The position numbers and the translations under genes are program-made. The notes under the pieces are model-generated. The model worked only from the letters and a program-made list of their open reading frames with translations, made no database searches and was not told where the DNA came from. DNA of 62,055 nucleotides from Corynebacterium variabile (GTDB lineage Bacteria; Actinomycetota; Actinomycetes; Mycobacteriales; Mycobacteriaceae): assembly GCF_006539825.1 (NCBI RefSeq), contig NZ_BJNT01000024.1, positions 1-62,055 of the forward strand, read 5' to 3'. Positions 28,482 through 36,074 of this stretch are shown here, piece after piece (positions within the stretch are counted from its first letter, which is position 1; every line of letters starts with the position of its first letter).

Positions 28482-29228
28482 TCAGGCACCCACGCGGTGC
28501 AGGTGGTTCTGCGTTCCGTCGAAGACGTTGAACAGCACCGGAGAGCCGTTCGAGAGGGCGCCGACGACATGGGTCTTACCGTCCGGGCCGAGGACGTAGA
28601 GCGGGCTGCCCGAGTCACCGGCGATGGCCGGGATGGCCGCGAAGACCTCCTGGCTGTTCGTGTTGACGGAGATCACCGGACCACAGGTCCGTCCGGTCTT
28701 GGCGCCGTCCTTGCAGACGATGCCGCCGACGAGGTTCTGGGTCACCGGGACCGGGGCACCGGTCTCGATGCGCTGACCGGTGAGCAGCGGGTCGAGCAGC
28801 GGGATGCCGGTGTCCGCGGTGCTGGAGATGCCGTTGAGGTCCGGGTCGACCGAGTCGTCGAGACGGAACCAGCCGAAGTCGTTGAGGCCGGCATTCGGCT
28901 GAAGGTAGTTCGCACCGCCGTCGAGGAGGTGACCGCCGGCGGCGATGTCCTCGGCGTCCGCGAGGAGCTCACCGCTCTCGGTGGTGACCTTGACCGGCTG
29001 GCCGCCGAACTCCTCCGGGTCGAGGCAGTGACCGGCGGTGACGCCGTAGACGTCGTCCCCGCTCTTGACGACCGAGTTCAGGGTGCACATACCCTCGGCA
29101 CCGTTGTCGGCGGCGATGACGATGGGCGCTCCGCCGTGGGTGGTGGTGGCACCGGCGGCTGCCGGGGAAACGGCGGTCGCGGTGAGTGCCAGCGCACCAA
29201 GGACAGTGGTTTTACGGAGAAAGCTCAT
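28482..29228 (-). CDS. Secreted trypsin-like serine protease
   Basis: A 248-residue protein with a Sec signal peptide (MSFLRKTTVLGALALTATAV, cleavage near AAAGA) and a chymotrypsin-fold (S1-type) protease domain. The triad can be read as His in VTAGHCLDP, Asp in LNDFGWFRL and Ser in AGDSGSPLY. Cysteine pairs fit the extracellular disulfides expected (MCTLN with GHCLD, VCKDG with TCGPV). A TAGACT box eight nt before the ATG lies within the palindrome AGTCTAGACT (29237-29246) and suggests a leaderless message. The substrate is unknown. Confidence 0.9.
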   Translation of the reverse strand: MSFLRKTTVLGALALTATAVSPAAAGATTTHGGAPIVIAADNGAEGMCTLNSVVKSGDDVYGVTAGHCLDPEEFGGQPVKVTTESGELLADAEDIAAGGHLLDGGANYLQPNAGLNDFGWFRLDDSVDPDLNGISSTADTGIPLLDPLLTGQRIETGAPVPVTQNLVGGIVCKDGAKTGRTCGPVISVNTNSQEVFAAIPAIAGDSGSPLYVLGPDGKTHVVGALSNGSPVLFNVFDGTQNHLHRVGA

Positions 29229-29268
29229 GACTCCGCAGTCTAGACTGTCCTCGCCACAGGAGGTACCG

Positions 29269-29721
29269 ATGCACGGAAAAGCCGGAGTTCACATGTACAG
29301 CACATTCAACCACCGTCGCGTCGTCGGACACGGGGAGGACGCCTACGCCCGATGCGTCTCCGCACTGCTGTCAGGACGCGCCCACCGGGCGGCCGGTGCC
29401 CCACTCACCGGGCCGTTCACCGTCGGCAGGGTGGTGACCATCCGTCCGCTCGGCCTACGGTCACTCAGCTCACCCTGCCGCATCCTCGTCCGGGAGTCGG
29501 GACCGGAGAGCACTCTCCTGGTCTACGGCACACTGCCCGGGCACCTGGAGGAGGGTGAGGAGACCTTCCGGGTGGAGCTGACGGACGCCGACGAGGTGGT
29601 CGTCACCGTCTCTGCGTTTTCCCGGCCCGCGCACTGGCTCACCCGACTCGGCGGGCCGGTCGCCCTGGCCGCCCAACGGCTCATGGCGCGCCGGTACGCC
29701 ACCGCGATCGGACGTCAGTAG
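29269..29721 (+). CDS. DUF1990 family protein
   Basis: A 150-residue soluble protein of the DUF1990 family, recognised by the N-terminal TFNHRRVVGHGEDAY and the central FTVGRVVTIRPLG followed by LVYGTLPGHLEEGEE. The function of the family is not established. The fold resembles a small lipocalin-like or START-like barrel. ATG at 29269 has AGGAGGT four nt away. A second ATG eight codons later is possible. It is divergent from the protease gene and overlaps the dehydrogenase gene by seven bp tail to tail. Confidence 0.82.
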   Translation: MHGKAGVHMYSTFNHRRVVGHGEDAYARCVSALLSGRAHRAAGAPLTGPFTVGRVVTIRPLGLRSLSSPCRILVRESGPESTLLVYGTLPGHLEEGEETFRVELTDADEVVVTVSAFSRPAHWLTRLGGPVALAAQRLMARRYATAIGRQ

Positions 29722-30641
29722 GCGGCGTCCACATCGAGCTCGGTGGGCATCCGCTCCCCCGCCAGGAAGGCGCGGTAGTTCTCCACGACCGGGCCCGCGA
29801 GCTGGGGGTCCATCGAGGAGACGGTGTTCGCCGAGTGTGTCGTGACGGTGACGTTGTCCATGTCCCACAGCGGGTGGCCGTCCGGCAGCGGCTCCGGATC
29901 CGTGACATCCAGCCCCGCCCCGGAGACCTGACCGGAGTTCAAGGCGTCCACCAGGTCATCGGTGACGACGAGCGGACCGCGCGCCACGTTGACCAGCGTC
30001 ACACCGCGACGGCAGGACGCCAGGGCATCGGCGTCGATGAGACCACGGGTGTCGTCGGTGAGTGGGGCGGAGACGATGATGTGGTCGGCGTCCGGGAGGA
30101 CCTCCCCCAGCCGGTCGAAGGCGACGGTCTGTCGGGCGCCGTCGACCGGGCGTCCTGAATGGTTGACGGCGATGAACTCCACGCCGAAGGGGGTGAGCAT
30201 GTCGATGAGGTGGCGCCCGATACCGCCGGCACCGACGATGAGCACCGTGGAGCCGGCCAGCCATCGGGTGCCCTTGTCCACCTCACGCCAGACACTCCAG
30301 GTCTTCTGGCGGGCGATGCGGACATGCATGTGCGTCACCGAGAGGAGCAGACCGACTGCAGCTTCCGCGACCTGGCGCCCGTAGATGCCCGAGGCGTTCG
30401 ACCAGCGGCGGTCACCGGAGGGACCGGCGGTGACGACGCCTGCGTCGAGGAATCCCTCGATCCCCGCCTGACAGAGCTGCACCCACTTCACCCGTTCGGG
30501 CAGGTCGGGGAACTTGTCCGGCGACATCGCGACGCAGAGGAAGGCGTCCGCGTCCGCGATGTCGTCGACGATCTCCGCCCCAGCCGCCTCCAGGGCTGCG
30601 GCGGTCTCGGGCAGGGGGATGGCTGCGATGTTGATTTTCAT
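29715..30641 (-). CDS. D-isomer-specific 2-hydroxyacid dehydrogenase
   Basis: A 308-residue NAD(P)-dependent dehydrogenase of the D-2-hydroxyacid family. The nucleotide motif is VGAGGIGRHL. The catalytic Arg lies in NVARGPLVV, the Glu in DVTDPEPLP and the His in VTTHSAN. The substrate-binding domain is split between the termini as usual. The substrate cannot be decided; glyoxylate/hydroxypyruvate-type reductases are similar in size. Start at the ATG at 30641, preceded by AGGGGTGG. Confidence 0.9.
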   Translation of the reverse strand: MKINIAAIPLPETAAALEAAGAEIVDDIADADAFLCVAMSPDKFPDLPERVKWVQLCQAGIEGFLDAGVVTAGPSGDRRWSNASGIYGRQVAEAAVGLLLSVTHMHVRIARQKTWSVWREVDKGTRWLAGSTVLIVGAGGIGRHLIDMLTPFGVEFIAVNHSGRPVDGARQTVAFDRLGEVLPDADHIIVSAPLTDDTRGLIDADALASCRRGVTLVNVARGPLVVTDDLVDALNSGQVSGAGLDVTDPEPLPDGHPLWDMDNVTVTTHSANTVSSMDPQLAGPVVENYRAFLAGERMPTELDVDAAY

Positions 30642-30660
30642 GCCACCCCTTTGTACCCGG

Positions 30661-31140
30661 TCAGTTGTTGAGCCGGTCGTTGAGATCGTTGAGGAAGTTG
30701 TCGACATCGTCGCCGAGCTGGTTCCCCCAGTCCTCGAGATCCTCCTGGCTGGGCAACTCACTGGGTAGCTCACTGGGGAGCTGGATTCCGGAGTCGTCAT
30801 TGCCGGTGTCGTCACCCTCGTCCGGTTCCGGGGCGGGGGCCGGGGTGGTCTCGGGCGCGGTCGTGGTCTCCTCGACCGTGTGCGTCACCGTGGCCCCGGA
30901 GGAGTCGTCATCTTCGCGGTTATTGAGCCAGAGGACGAAGAAGAGCAGGGCGATCAGCGCGGCGAGGAGCAGGATCACCGAGATCCACACACCGGTGCTG
31001 CTGCGGCGCGGCGTCTGCTGGTACTGAGGCTGGTACTGAGGCTGGTAACCGAACTGCTCCGTCGGTGCGTCCTCCGGCAGACGCCGGTAGTCCGGTGGCT
31101 GCGGTCGGTCGCGGTCGGGGTAGTTGTCACGTGAATCCAT
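30661..31140 (-). CDS. Single-span membrane protein with acidic repeat tail
   Basis: A 159-residue protein. The N-terminal 48 residues are cytoplasmic, rich in Pro, Gln and Tyr with a repeated QPQYQPQYQQ element. A transmembrane helix follows (about 50-71, WISVILLLAALIALLFFVLW). The exterior tail is Thr/Pro/Glu-rich and acidic with a tandem LPSEL repeat (QLPSELPSELPSQEDL). A TACACT box six nt before the ATG at 31140 suggests a leaderless transcript. Function unknown. Confidence 0.75.
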   Translation of the reverse strand: MDSRDNYPDRDRPQPPDYRRLPEDAPTEQFGYQPQYQPQYQQTPRRSSTGVWISVILLLAALIALLFFVLWLNNREDDDSSGATVTHTVEETTTAPETTPAPAPEPDEGDDTGNDDSGIQLPSELPSELPSQEDLEDWGNQLGDDVDNFLNDLNDRLNN

Positions 31141-31271
31141 CGTTCGAGTGTAACCGGCCCCGCAACCCCGAACGGGTATGCGCGTTCTGTTCCCAGGCAC
31201 CGACCATTTAAGATGGGGCGCGAAGTGACGAGACGTTCCACGACTGCACCGATGAACCAGGAGACGTTCAG

Positions 31272-31523
31272 ATGACCCGCATCAGCCGTACCGCTGCCCT
31301 TTCCGCCGCCGCCGTTCTGGCACTGGGGATCACGGCGTGCTCCCCGCCGCACCAGAAGAACAGCGACTCCACCCACGTCACCGACGTCACCCCGGAGTCC
31401 GGCTACACCGGTGGCGGCGTCCCGGAGACCTCCGCCAGCGAGTCCGCTGAGGCCACCGGGGCTGAGCTGGAGACCGGTGTCGAGTCCGGCTTCGTCACGA
31501 CCGAAGAGCCGGTCGCACAGTAG
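31272..31523 (+). CDS. Small putative lipoprotein
   Basis: An 83-residue exported protein with a signal peptide ending in a lipobox LGITAC (Cys at about residue 23), followed by a low-complexity Ser/Thr/Glu-rich tail. AGGAG eight nt before the ATG and a TAAGAT -10 box at 31209-31214 support expression. The last 29 bp overlap the CoA-transferase gene on the other strand. No function is visible. Confidence 0.75.
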   Translation: MTRISRTAALSAAAVLALGITACSPPHQKNSDSTHVTDVTPESGYTGGGVPETSASESAEATGAELETGVESGFVTTEEPVAQ

Positions 31524-32358
31524 CCAACGGCAGGTCGCGCTCGGCGGCCCACTGTTCCCACGCGTCCTGACCGCGTCGGAGGAACGCCCCCTCCAGGGAG
31601 TCACGGTCCATCGGATCGACACCGAGCTCCTCCCCCAGCCGCATGATGAAGTGCGGCTCGATCGCCGCCAGAGCGATCCACCCGTCGTCCGCGGTGCGGT
31701 AGATGCCGTAGGTCGGCAGCCCGCCACCCAGCGGCGTCCCCGGACCGCACAGGCCCGACCTCACCGAGGCCGCGGCGTCCTCCACCACCTGCGCCAGCGC
31801 AACCTCACGGTAGCCGCCGGTACCGCTGCGGGACGCATGGAACAGCAGCGCCGTGGCGTCCCCCACCACCCGTTCGGCACCGGCCAGGTCGGCAACCGGG
31901 ATCACCGGCATCATCGGCGGGCTCAGCGTCCCCGCCTCCGCCTGGTAGGTCAGGTCATGGCCGGGGCGGTCGGCATCCGTGTCGGCATGACCGACCACCG
32001 CGACCTGACTCAGCCGTGGGTGCCGGGGATGAAGATCTGCCCAGGCCAGCCCCAGTTTCTCCAGGGCGCGGGGACGCGACGAGGTGATCAGCAGATCGGC
32101 GTCTTCCAGCAGAGACTCCAACGCCTCACGCCCCGCGGCATCCTTGAGATCGAGCGTCCGCACCTCCTGCCCTTCGGCGAGGAGACGGTAGTAGTCGGGG
32201 GACGCGACGGCCAGCGGATCACCCGCCGGCGGTTCGACCTTGGTGACGGTCGCCCCCAGCGTGACCAGACGGTTTGCGGCCACCGGGCCGGGGAGATTCG
32301 GTGCGAGGGTGACGACGCGGACGCCGGACAGCGGAGATTCAGCGGTAGAAACAGACAC
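31495..32358 (-). CDS. CaiB/BaiF-type CoA-transferase family protein, short form
   Basis: A 287-residue protein of the class III CoA-transferase/alpha-methylacyl-CoA racemase family. It shows SGVRVVTLAPNLPGPVAANRL at the start (first 16 residues of the conserved opening), GATVTKVEPPAGDPLA and LDLKDAAGREAL. It is about 100 residues shorter than most members, lacking part of the C-terminal region, so activity is less certain. I start at GTG 32358, with a TAGGAT box seven nt upstream. An ATG 14 codons earlier would reach into the divergent promoter. The gene is divergent from a quinone oxidoreductase. Confidence 0.78.
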   Translation of the reverse strand: MSVSTAESPLSGVRVVTLAPNLPGPVAANRLVTLGATVTKVEPPAGDPLAVASPDYYRLLAEGQEVRTLDLKDAAGREALESLLEDADLLITSSRPRALEKLGLAWADLHPRHPRLSQVAVVGHADTDADRPGHDLTYQAEAGTLSPPMMPVIPVADLAGAERVVGDATALLFHASRSGTGGYREVALAQVVEDAAASVRSGLCGPGTPLGGGLPTYGIYRTADDGWIALAAIEPHFIMRLGEELGVDPMDRDSLEGAFLRRGQDAWEQWAAERDLPLATVRPALRS

Positions 32359-32398
32359 CTGTCTGATCCTAATGACGGCACCGGTTATTCTGGTCCGC
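32359..32398. promoter_or_regulatory. Back-to-back leaderless promoters, 40-bp divergent gap
   Basis: TAGGAT on the minus strand (32366-32371) lies seven nt before the CoA-transferase GTG. TATTCT on the plus strand (32386-32391) lies seven nt before the oxidoreductase ATG. This is the same arrangement as at 18950-18985. Confidence 0.55.
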
Positions 32399-33301
32399 AT
32401 GCGAGTCTTCGGTTTCGGCAGTTACGGCGGACCTGAGGTCGCCGGTTTCCTCGACGTCCCGGCCCCCGACCCCGCCACCGTGCCCGACGGCAGCGTACTC
32501 GTCGCGACCACGGTCACCTCGGTGAACCCCGCGGACATCAAGGTCCGTTCCGGGGAGAGGCAGGGCAGTTTCCCGGTGCGTTTCCCCATGGCGATGGGTC
32601 GTGAGGCCGCCGGTATCGTGCTCGCGGCTGATCCGGTGACCGGTATCGCCCCGGGCATGGCGGTGTTCGGGAACACCGTCTCCCGTACCGGTTCCTTCGC
32701 CGAGAAGGTCTACCTCGACGGCGTCGGAGCCACCCCGGTTCCCGAAGGCGTCACCCCGGCGCAGGCAGCCTGCATCCCGGTGTCCGCCGGAACAGCCTGG
32801 GACATACTCAACGAACTGCGCCACGACGGACTGGAGACCGGTGGCACGGTGCTGGTCCTCGGCGCCGGCGGCGGAGTCGGACACTGTGCGGTGCAGCTCG
32901 CCCGGGCCCTCGGCATGGAAGTCACCGGTGTGGCCGGCGCGGACAAGCACGACTTCGTCGAGTCGCTCGGTGCGACCCACGTCGCCGCCGGTGACGACTG
33001 GATGTCGACGGTGAACGAGATCGGACCGGTGGACGCCGTCATCGACCTCGTCGGTGGTGAAGTCCTCGTCGACGCACTCGGGATGACCGCCGGTCCGGTG
33101 CGCAGCGTCGCCGCCCCGTCCGTCGGTGGCGGCGTGACCCGCCGCCGCAGCCGCACCGTGTTCTCCGAACTCGCCGGGCTGATCGCCGACGGAACGTTCA
33201 CGCCGCACATCTCGGCGTCCTTCCCCTTCCCCCGTGCCGCCGACGCGGTCGCCGCGGTGGAGAACGGGCATGCACTGGGGAAGACCGTCGTCAGGTTCTG
33301 A
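32399..33301 (+). CDS. Quinone oxidoreductase-like MDR family protein
   Basis: A 300-residue medium-chain dehydrogenase/reductase without the structural or catalytic zinc Cys clusters, hence of the quinone oxidoreductase (QOR) type. The opening FGFGSYGGPEV is typical. TSVNPADIKVRSG is the substrate-site motif. The NADPH motif is VLGAGGGVGHCAVQLA. Starts at the ATG at 32399, leaderless. The physiological acceptor is unknown. Confidence 0.88.
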   Translation: MRVFGFGSYGGPEVAGFLDVPAPDPATVPDGSVLVATTVTSVNPADIKVRSGERQGSFPVRFPMAMGREAAGIVLAADPVTGIAPGMAVFGNTVSRTGSFAEKVYLDGVGATPVPEGVTPAQAACIPVSAGTAWDILNELRHDGLETGGTVLVLGAGGGVGHCAVQLARALGMEVTGVAGADKHDFVESLGATHVAAGDDWMSTVNEIGPVDAVIDLVGGEVLVDALGMTAGPVRSVAAPSVGGGVTRRRSRTVFSELAGLIADGTFTPHISASFPFPRAADAVAAVENGHALGKTVVRF

Positions 33302-33343
33302 CCACCCCCGCCTGAATCCTGATTCACGGGTACTCTCGCGGGC

Positions 33344-34258
33344 ATGAGCGAAATTCAGAATGTCACCGTACTGGGGGCCGGCGTCCTCGGCTCCCAGATC
33401 GTCATGCAGGCCGCCTACGCAGGGAAGAAAGTCGTCGCCTACGACATCAAGCAGGAGTTCCTCGACAAGCTCCCCGCCCGTTGGGAGTGGATGCGCGGCC
33501 ACTACGCCAAAGACCTGTCCGACTTCACCGCCGAGAAGTTCGATGACGCCGTCGGCCGCATCACCACCTCCACCGACATCGCCGAGGCCGTCGGCGATGC
33601 AGACGTCGTCATCGAAGCCGTTCCCGAGAACCTCGACCTCAAGAAGGAGGTCTGGGGCAACGTGGGTAAGGCGGTGAAGGACTCGGCCATCCTGCTGACC
33701 AACTCCTCCTCGCTGCGTCCCTCCGACTTCGCGGACGCCACCGGGCGCGCCGACCGCTTCCTCGCCCTGCACTTCGCGAACATGGTGTGGCGCTCCAACA
33801 CCGGTGAGGTCATGGCGACCCCGAAGACCGATCCGGCGGTCTTCGACCGCACCGTGGAGTTCGCCCGCGAGATCAACCTGCAGCCCTTCCCGGTCCACAA
33901 GGAGACCCCGGGCTACCTGCTCAACAGCCTGCTCATCCCGTGGCTGGACGCCGCCGGTGATCTCTATGCCAACGAGGTCGCCAACCCGCACGTCATCGAC
34001 GAGGACTGGAAGGTCTCCACCGGTGCCCCGAAGGGTCCGTTCGAGACCTACGACATCGTCGGGTTCAATGTCGCCGTGAACATCGGCCGTAACCGGCCGG
34101 ATGCCACGGAGTCCCAGAAGAAGTTCAACAACCTCCTCCAGGAGCGCGGTATCGACCAGGGCAAGGCCGGCCTCGGCGACGGCTGCGGCTTCTACGAGTA
34201 CGACGGGAACGGCAGGATCGTCCGGCCGAACCCGGACTGGATCATCTACGAGGACTGA
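33344..34258 (+). CDS. 3-hydroxyacyl-CoA dehydrogenase
   Basis: A 304-residue NAD-dependent dehydrogenase with the Rossmann motif VLGAGVLGSQIV. Where most members have HFFNP, this one reads LHFANMVWRSNTGEVM, keeping the catalytic His and Glu but changing the surrounding loop. The C-terminal domain contains PGYLLNSLLIPWLDAAG. It differs clearly from the dehydrogenase at 25471 and probably uses another acyl group. A TACTCT box seven nt before the ATG suggests a leaderless message. Confidence 0.88.
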   Translation: MSEIQNVTVLGAGVLGSQIVMQAAYAGKKVVAYDIKQEFLDKLPARWEWMRGHYAKDLSDFTAEKFDDAVGRITTSTDIAEAVGDADVVIEAVPENLDLKKEVWGNVGKAVKDSAILLTNSSSLRPSDFADATGRADRFLALHFANMVWRSNTGEVMATPKTDPAVFDRTVEFAREINLQPFPVHKETPGYLLNSLLIPWLDAAGDLYANEVANPHVIDEDWKVSTGAPKGPFETYDIVGFNVAVNIGRNRPDATESQKKFNNLLQERGIDQGKAGLGDGCGFYEYDGNGRIVRPNPDWIIYED

Positions 34259-34280
34259 CCGGCCACTACGATCAGGCACC

Positions 34281-34877
34281 ATGCCCAAGAAAGTCGACCA
34301 TGACCTGAGACGCCACGAGATCATCGGCTCGGTCTGGCGACTGATCGCCGACGAGGGGATCGACGCGGTGACCACCCGACGCATCGCAGAGGTCACCGGC
34401 TACTCCAACGGGTTGCTGCGCTACTACTTCCCCGGCAAGGACTCGGTCATCACCGAGGCCTACCGGTACGTCGTCGAGGCCACCGACATCCGCGCCGCCC
34501 TGTCCAGCACCGAGCGGGGGCTCGTCGGACTGCGGACGCTCGCCCTCGAGATCATGCCGCTCGACGATGTCCGACGGGCGGAGGCCCGGGTCGCCCTGGC
34601 CTTCTGGCAACGGGCGCTGAACCACTCGGATGAAGCCGCCCTGTTCGCCACGAGTTTCAGTTCCTGGCGGGACTTCTTCACCGCCCGCTTCACGGAGGCG
34701 GTGGCCGACGGGGAGGTCGCGGCGGACACGGACACCGCTGCGGCAGTGGATGATCTGCAGAATCTGCTGATGGGGACGCAGATCACCGCAGCTTTCGGCG
34801 CGCCGGAGGGGGACGTCGACCGGCTCACCGCACTGCTCGACCGTTTCATTGCCCGTTTTTCTCCGTCCGTACAATAA
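34281..34877 (+). CDS. TetR-family transcriptional regulator (BetI-like)
   Basis: A 198-residue TetR-type repressor. The N-terminal helix-turn-helix covers about residues 8-55 (GIDAVTTRRIAEVTG then SNGLLRYYFPGKDSVI). The C-terminal ligand domain is helical and resembles BetI-like members. It lies on the same strand 51 bp before the OCD-oxidase-permease genes, so it is the natural local regulator of that operon. A TACGAT box eight nt before the ATG suggests leaderless translation. Confidence 0.88.
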   Translation: MPKKVDHDLRRHEIIGSVWRLIADEGIDAVTTRRIAEVTGYSNGLLRYYFPGKDSVITEAYRYVVEATDIRAALSSTERGLVGLRTLALEIMPLDDVRRAEARVALAFWQRALNHSDEAALFATSFSSWRDFFTARFTEAVADGEVAADTDTAAAVDDLQNLLMGTQITAAFGAPEGDVDRLTALLDRFIARFSPSVQ

Positions 34878-34900
34878 CGTCACCGCGCAGCAACCGGCCA

Positions 34901-34909
34901 GAAACACGG
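34901..34909 (+). promoter_or_regulatory. GAAACACGG element upstream of OCD-1
   Basis: The 9-mer GAAACACGG lies 19 bp before the OCD-1 start codon, directly upstream of the -10-like TTGACT (34916-34921). The identical 9-mer occurs upstream of the HODM-2 operon and of the amidase/oxidase-2 pair. Read to CTGTTGA (34913-34919) it forms an imperfect palindrome GAAACAC-N5-CTGTTGA. Confidence 0.5.
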
Positions 34910-34928
34910 CGGCTGTTGACTGTCCACC

Positions 34929-36074
34929 ATGACAGCAACGATCAGCACCGCACTCCAGACCCGCTACTTCTCCGAGCCCGACATGATCGCCGCCGGAGTC
35001 ACCGACATGCCGGCCTGCGTCGACACCATGGAGAAGACCTTCGCCCTGCTGGGCGTCGACGACTACCGGATGGGCGGAGCCAACCACAACTCCCACGGCT
35101 CCGAGGTCCTCTTCCCCGACGACTCCCCGCACCCGCGGATGCCCGTCAACGGCCCCGACCGCCGCTTCATGGCGATGCCCGCCTACCTCGGCGGCGAGTT
35201 CCACACCGCCGGTGTGAAGTGGTACGGCTCCAACATCGACAACCGTCGCTCCGGACTGCCCCGGTCGATCCACACCTTCATCCTCAACGACGCCGACACC
35301 GGCGCCCCGCTGGCCATCATGAACGCCAACCTCCTCTCCTCCTACCGCACCGGCGCGGTCTCCGGGGTCGGCGCCCGACACCTCACCACACCCGGCGCGA
35401 CCGTCGCCGCAGTCATCGGCCCGGGTGTGATGGGCAAGACCGCGCTCGAGGCCTTCGCCGCCGGCGTCCCCACCCTGCACACGGTCCGCGTCAAGGGCCG
35501 CAGTCAGGCCGGCATCGAGAACTTCGTGACCTGGGTACACGAGACCCTGCCGCAGTTCACCACCGTCGAGATCTGTCAGACCGCCGAGGAGGCCGTCCGC
35601 GGCGCCGAGGTCATCGCCTACGCCACCACCGCGCCGACCGGCGCGGCGAACTACCCGGCCATCGACCCGGCATGGCTCTCCCCCGGCGCCTTCGTCTCCG
35701 CCCCGGCCTGCATCAACCTGCCGGACGAGTGGCTGGCCGGCGGCGCAGGACGCCTCGTGCTCGACAACCGCAGCCTCTACGAGGCCTGGCACGAGGAGTT
35801 CGGCGACGACGCCTACGAGACCGTCGGCATCATCGGCAACAAGTTCCTCTCCCTGGAGAAGAACGGGGCGATCCCCGAGGGCACCGTCGTCGATATCGCC
35901 GATATCATCAACGGTGAAGTCGTGGGCCGGCGCAGCGACGACGACATCGTCATCTACTCCGTCGGCGGCATGCCGGTCGAGGACGTGGCCTGGGCGACGA
36001 CGCTGTACCGCCGCGCCTGCGAGGAGAACATCGGCACCGTGCTTCCGGTGTGGGATACCCCGGAGATGGCATGA
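34929..36074 (+). CDS. Ornithine cyclodeaminase/mu-crystallin family protein (OCD-1)
   Basis: A 381-residue NAD(P)-binding protein of the ornithine cyclodeaminase/mu-crystallin family. The Rossmann motif reads AAVIGPGVMGKTALEAF. Conserved substrate-side blocks are GPDRRFMAMPAYLGG, GVKWYGSN and YRTGAVSG, the last two corresponding to the Lys and Arg regions of the family. It is longer than true cyclodeaminase and closely resembles OCD-2 at 54682 throughout, including the ending IYSVGGMPVEDVAWAT. Family members are imine reductases or deaminases. The stop overlaps the start of a flavin oxidase, so the two products probably act together. From memory, similar actinobacterial proteins are sometimes labelled as an amine oxidase subunit, which I cannot verify here. 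Confidence 0.88.
   Translation: MTATISTALQTRYFSEPDMIAAGVTDMPACVDTMEKTFALLGVDDYRMGGANHNSHGSEVLFPDDSPHPRMPVNGPDRRFMAMPAYLGGEFHTAGVKWYGSNIDNRRSGLPRSIHTFILNDADTGAPLAIMNANLLSSYRTGAVSGVGARHLTTPGATVAAVIGPGVMGKTALEAFAAGVPTLHTVRVKGRSQAGIENFVTWVHETLPQFTTVEICQTAEEAVRGAEVIAYATTAPTGAANYPAIDPAWLSPGAFVSAPACINLPDEWLAGGAGRLVLDNRSLYEAWHEEFGDDAYETVGIIGNKFLSLEKNGAIPEGTVVDIADIINGEVVGRRSDDDIVIYSVGGMPVEDVAWATTLYRRACEENIGTVLPVWDTPEMA

Noticed and set aside
28259..28531. Small plus-strand frame of 90 codons after the BCCT gene
   Set aside because: It spans the hairpin and runs into the protease gene antisense. No ribosome site.
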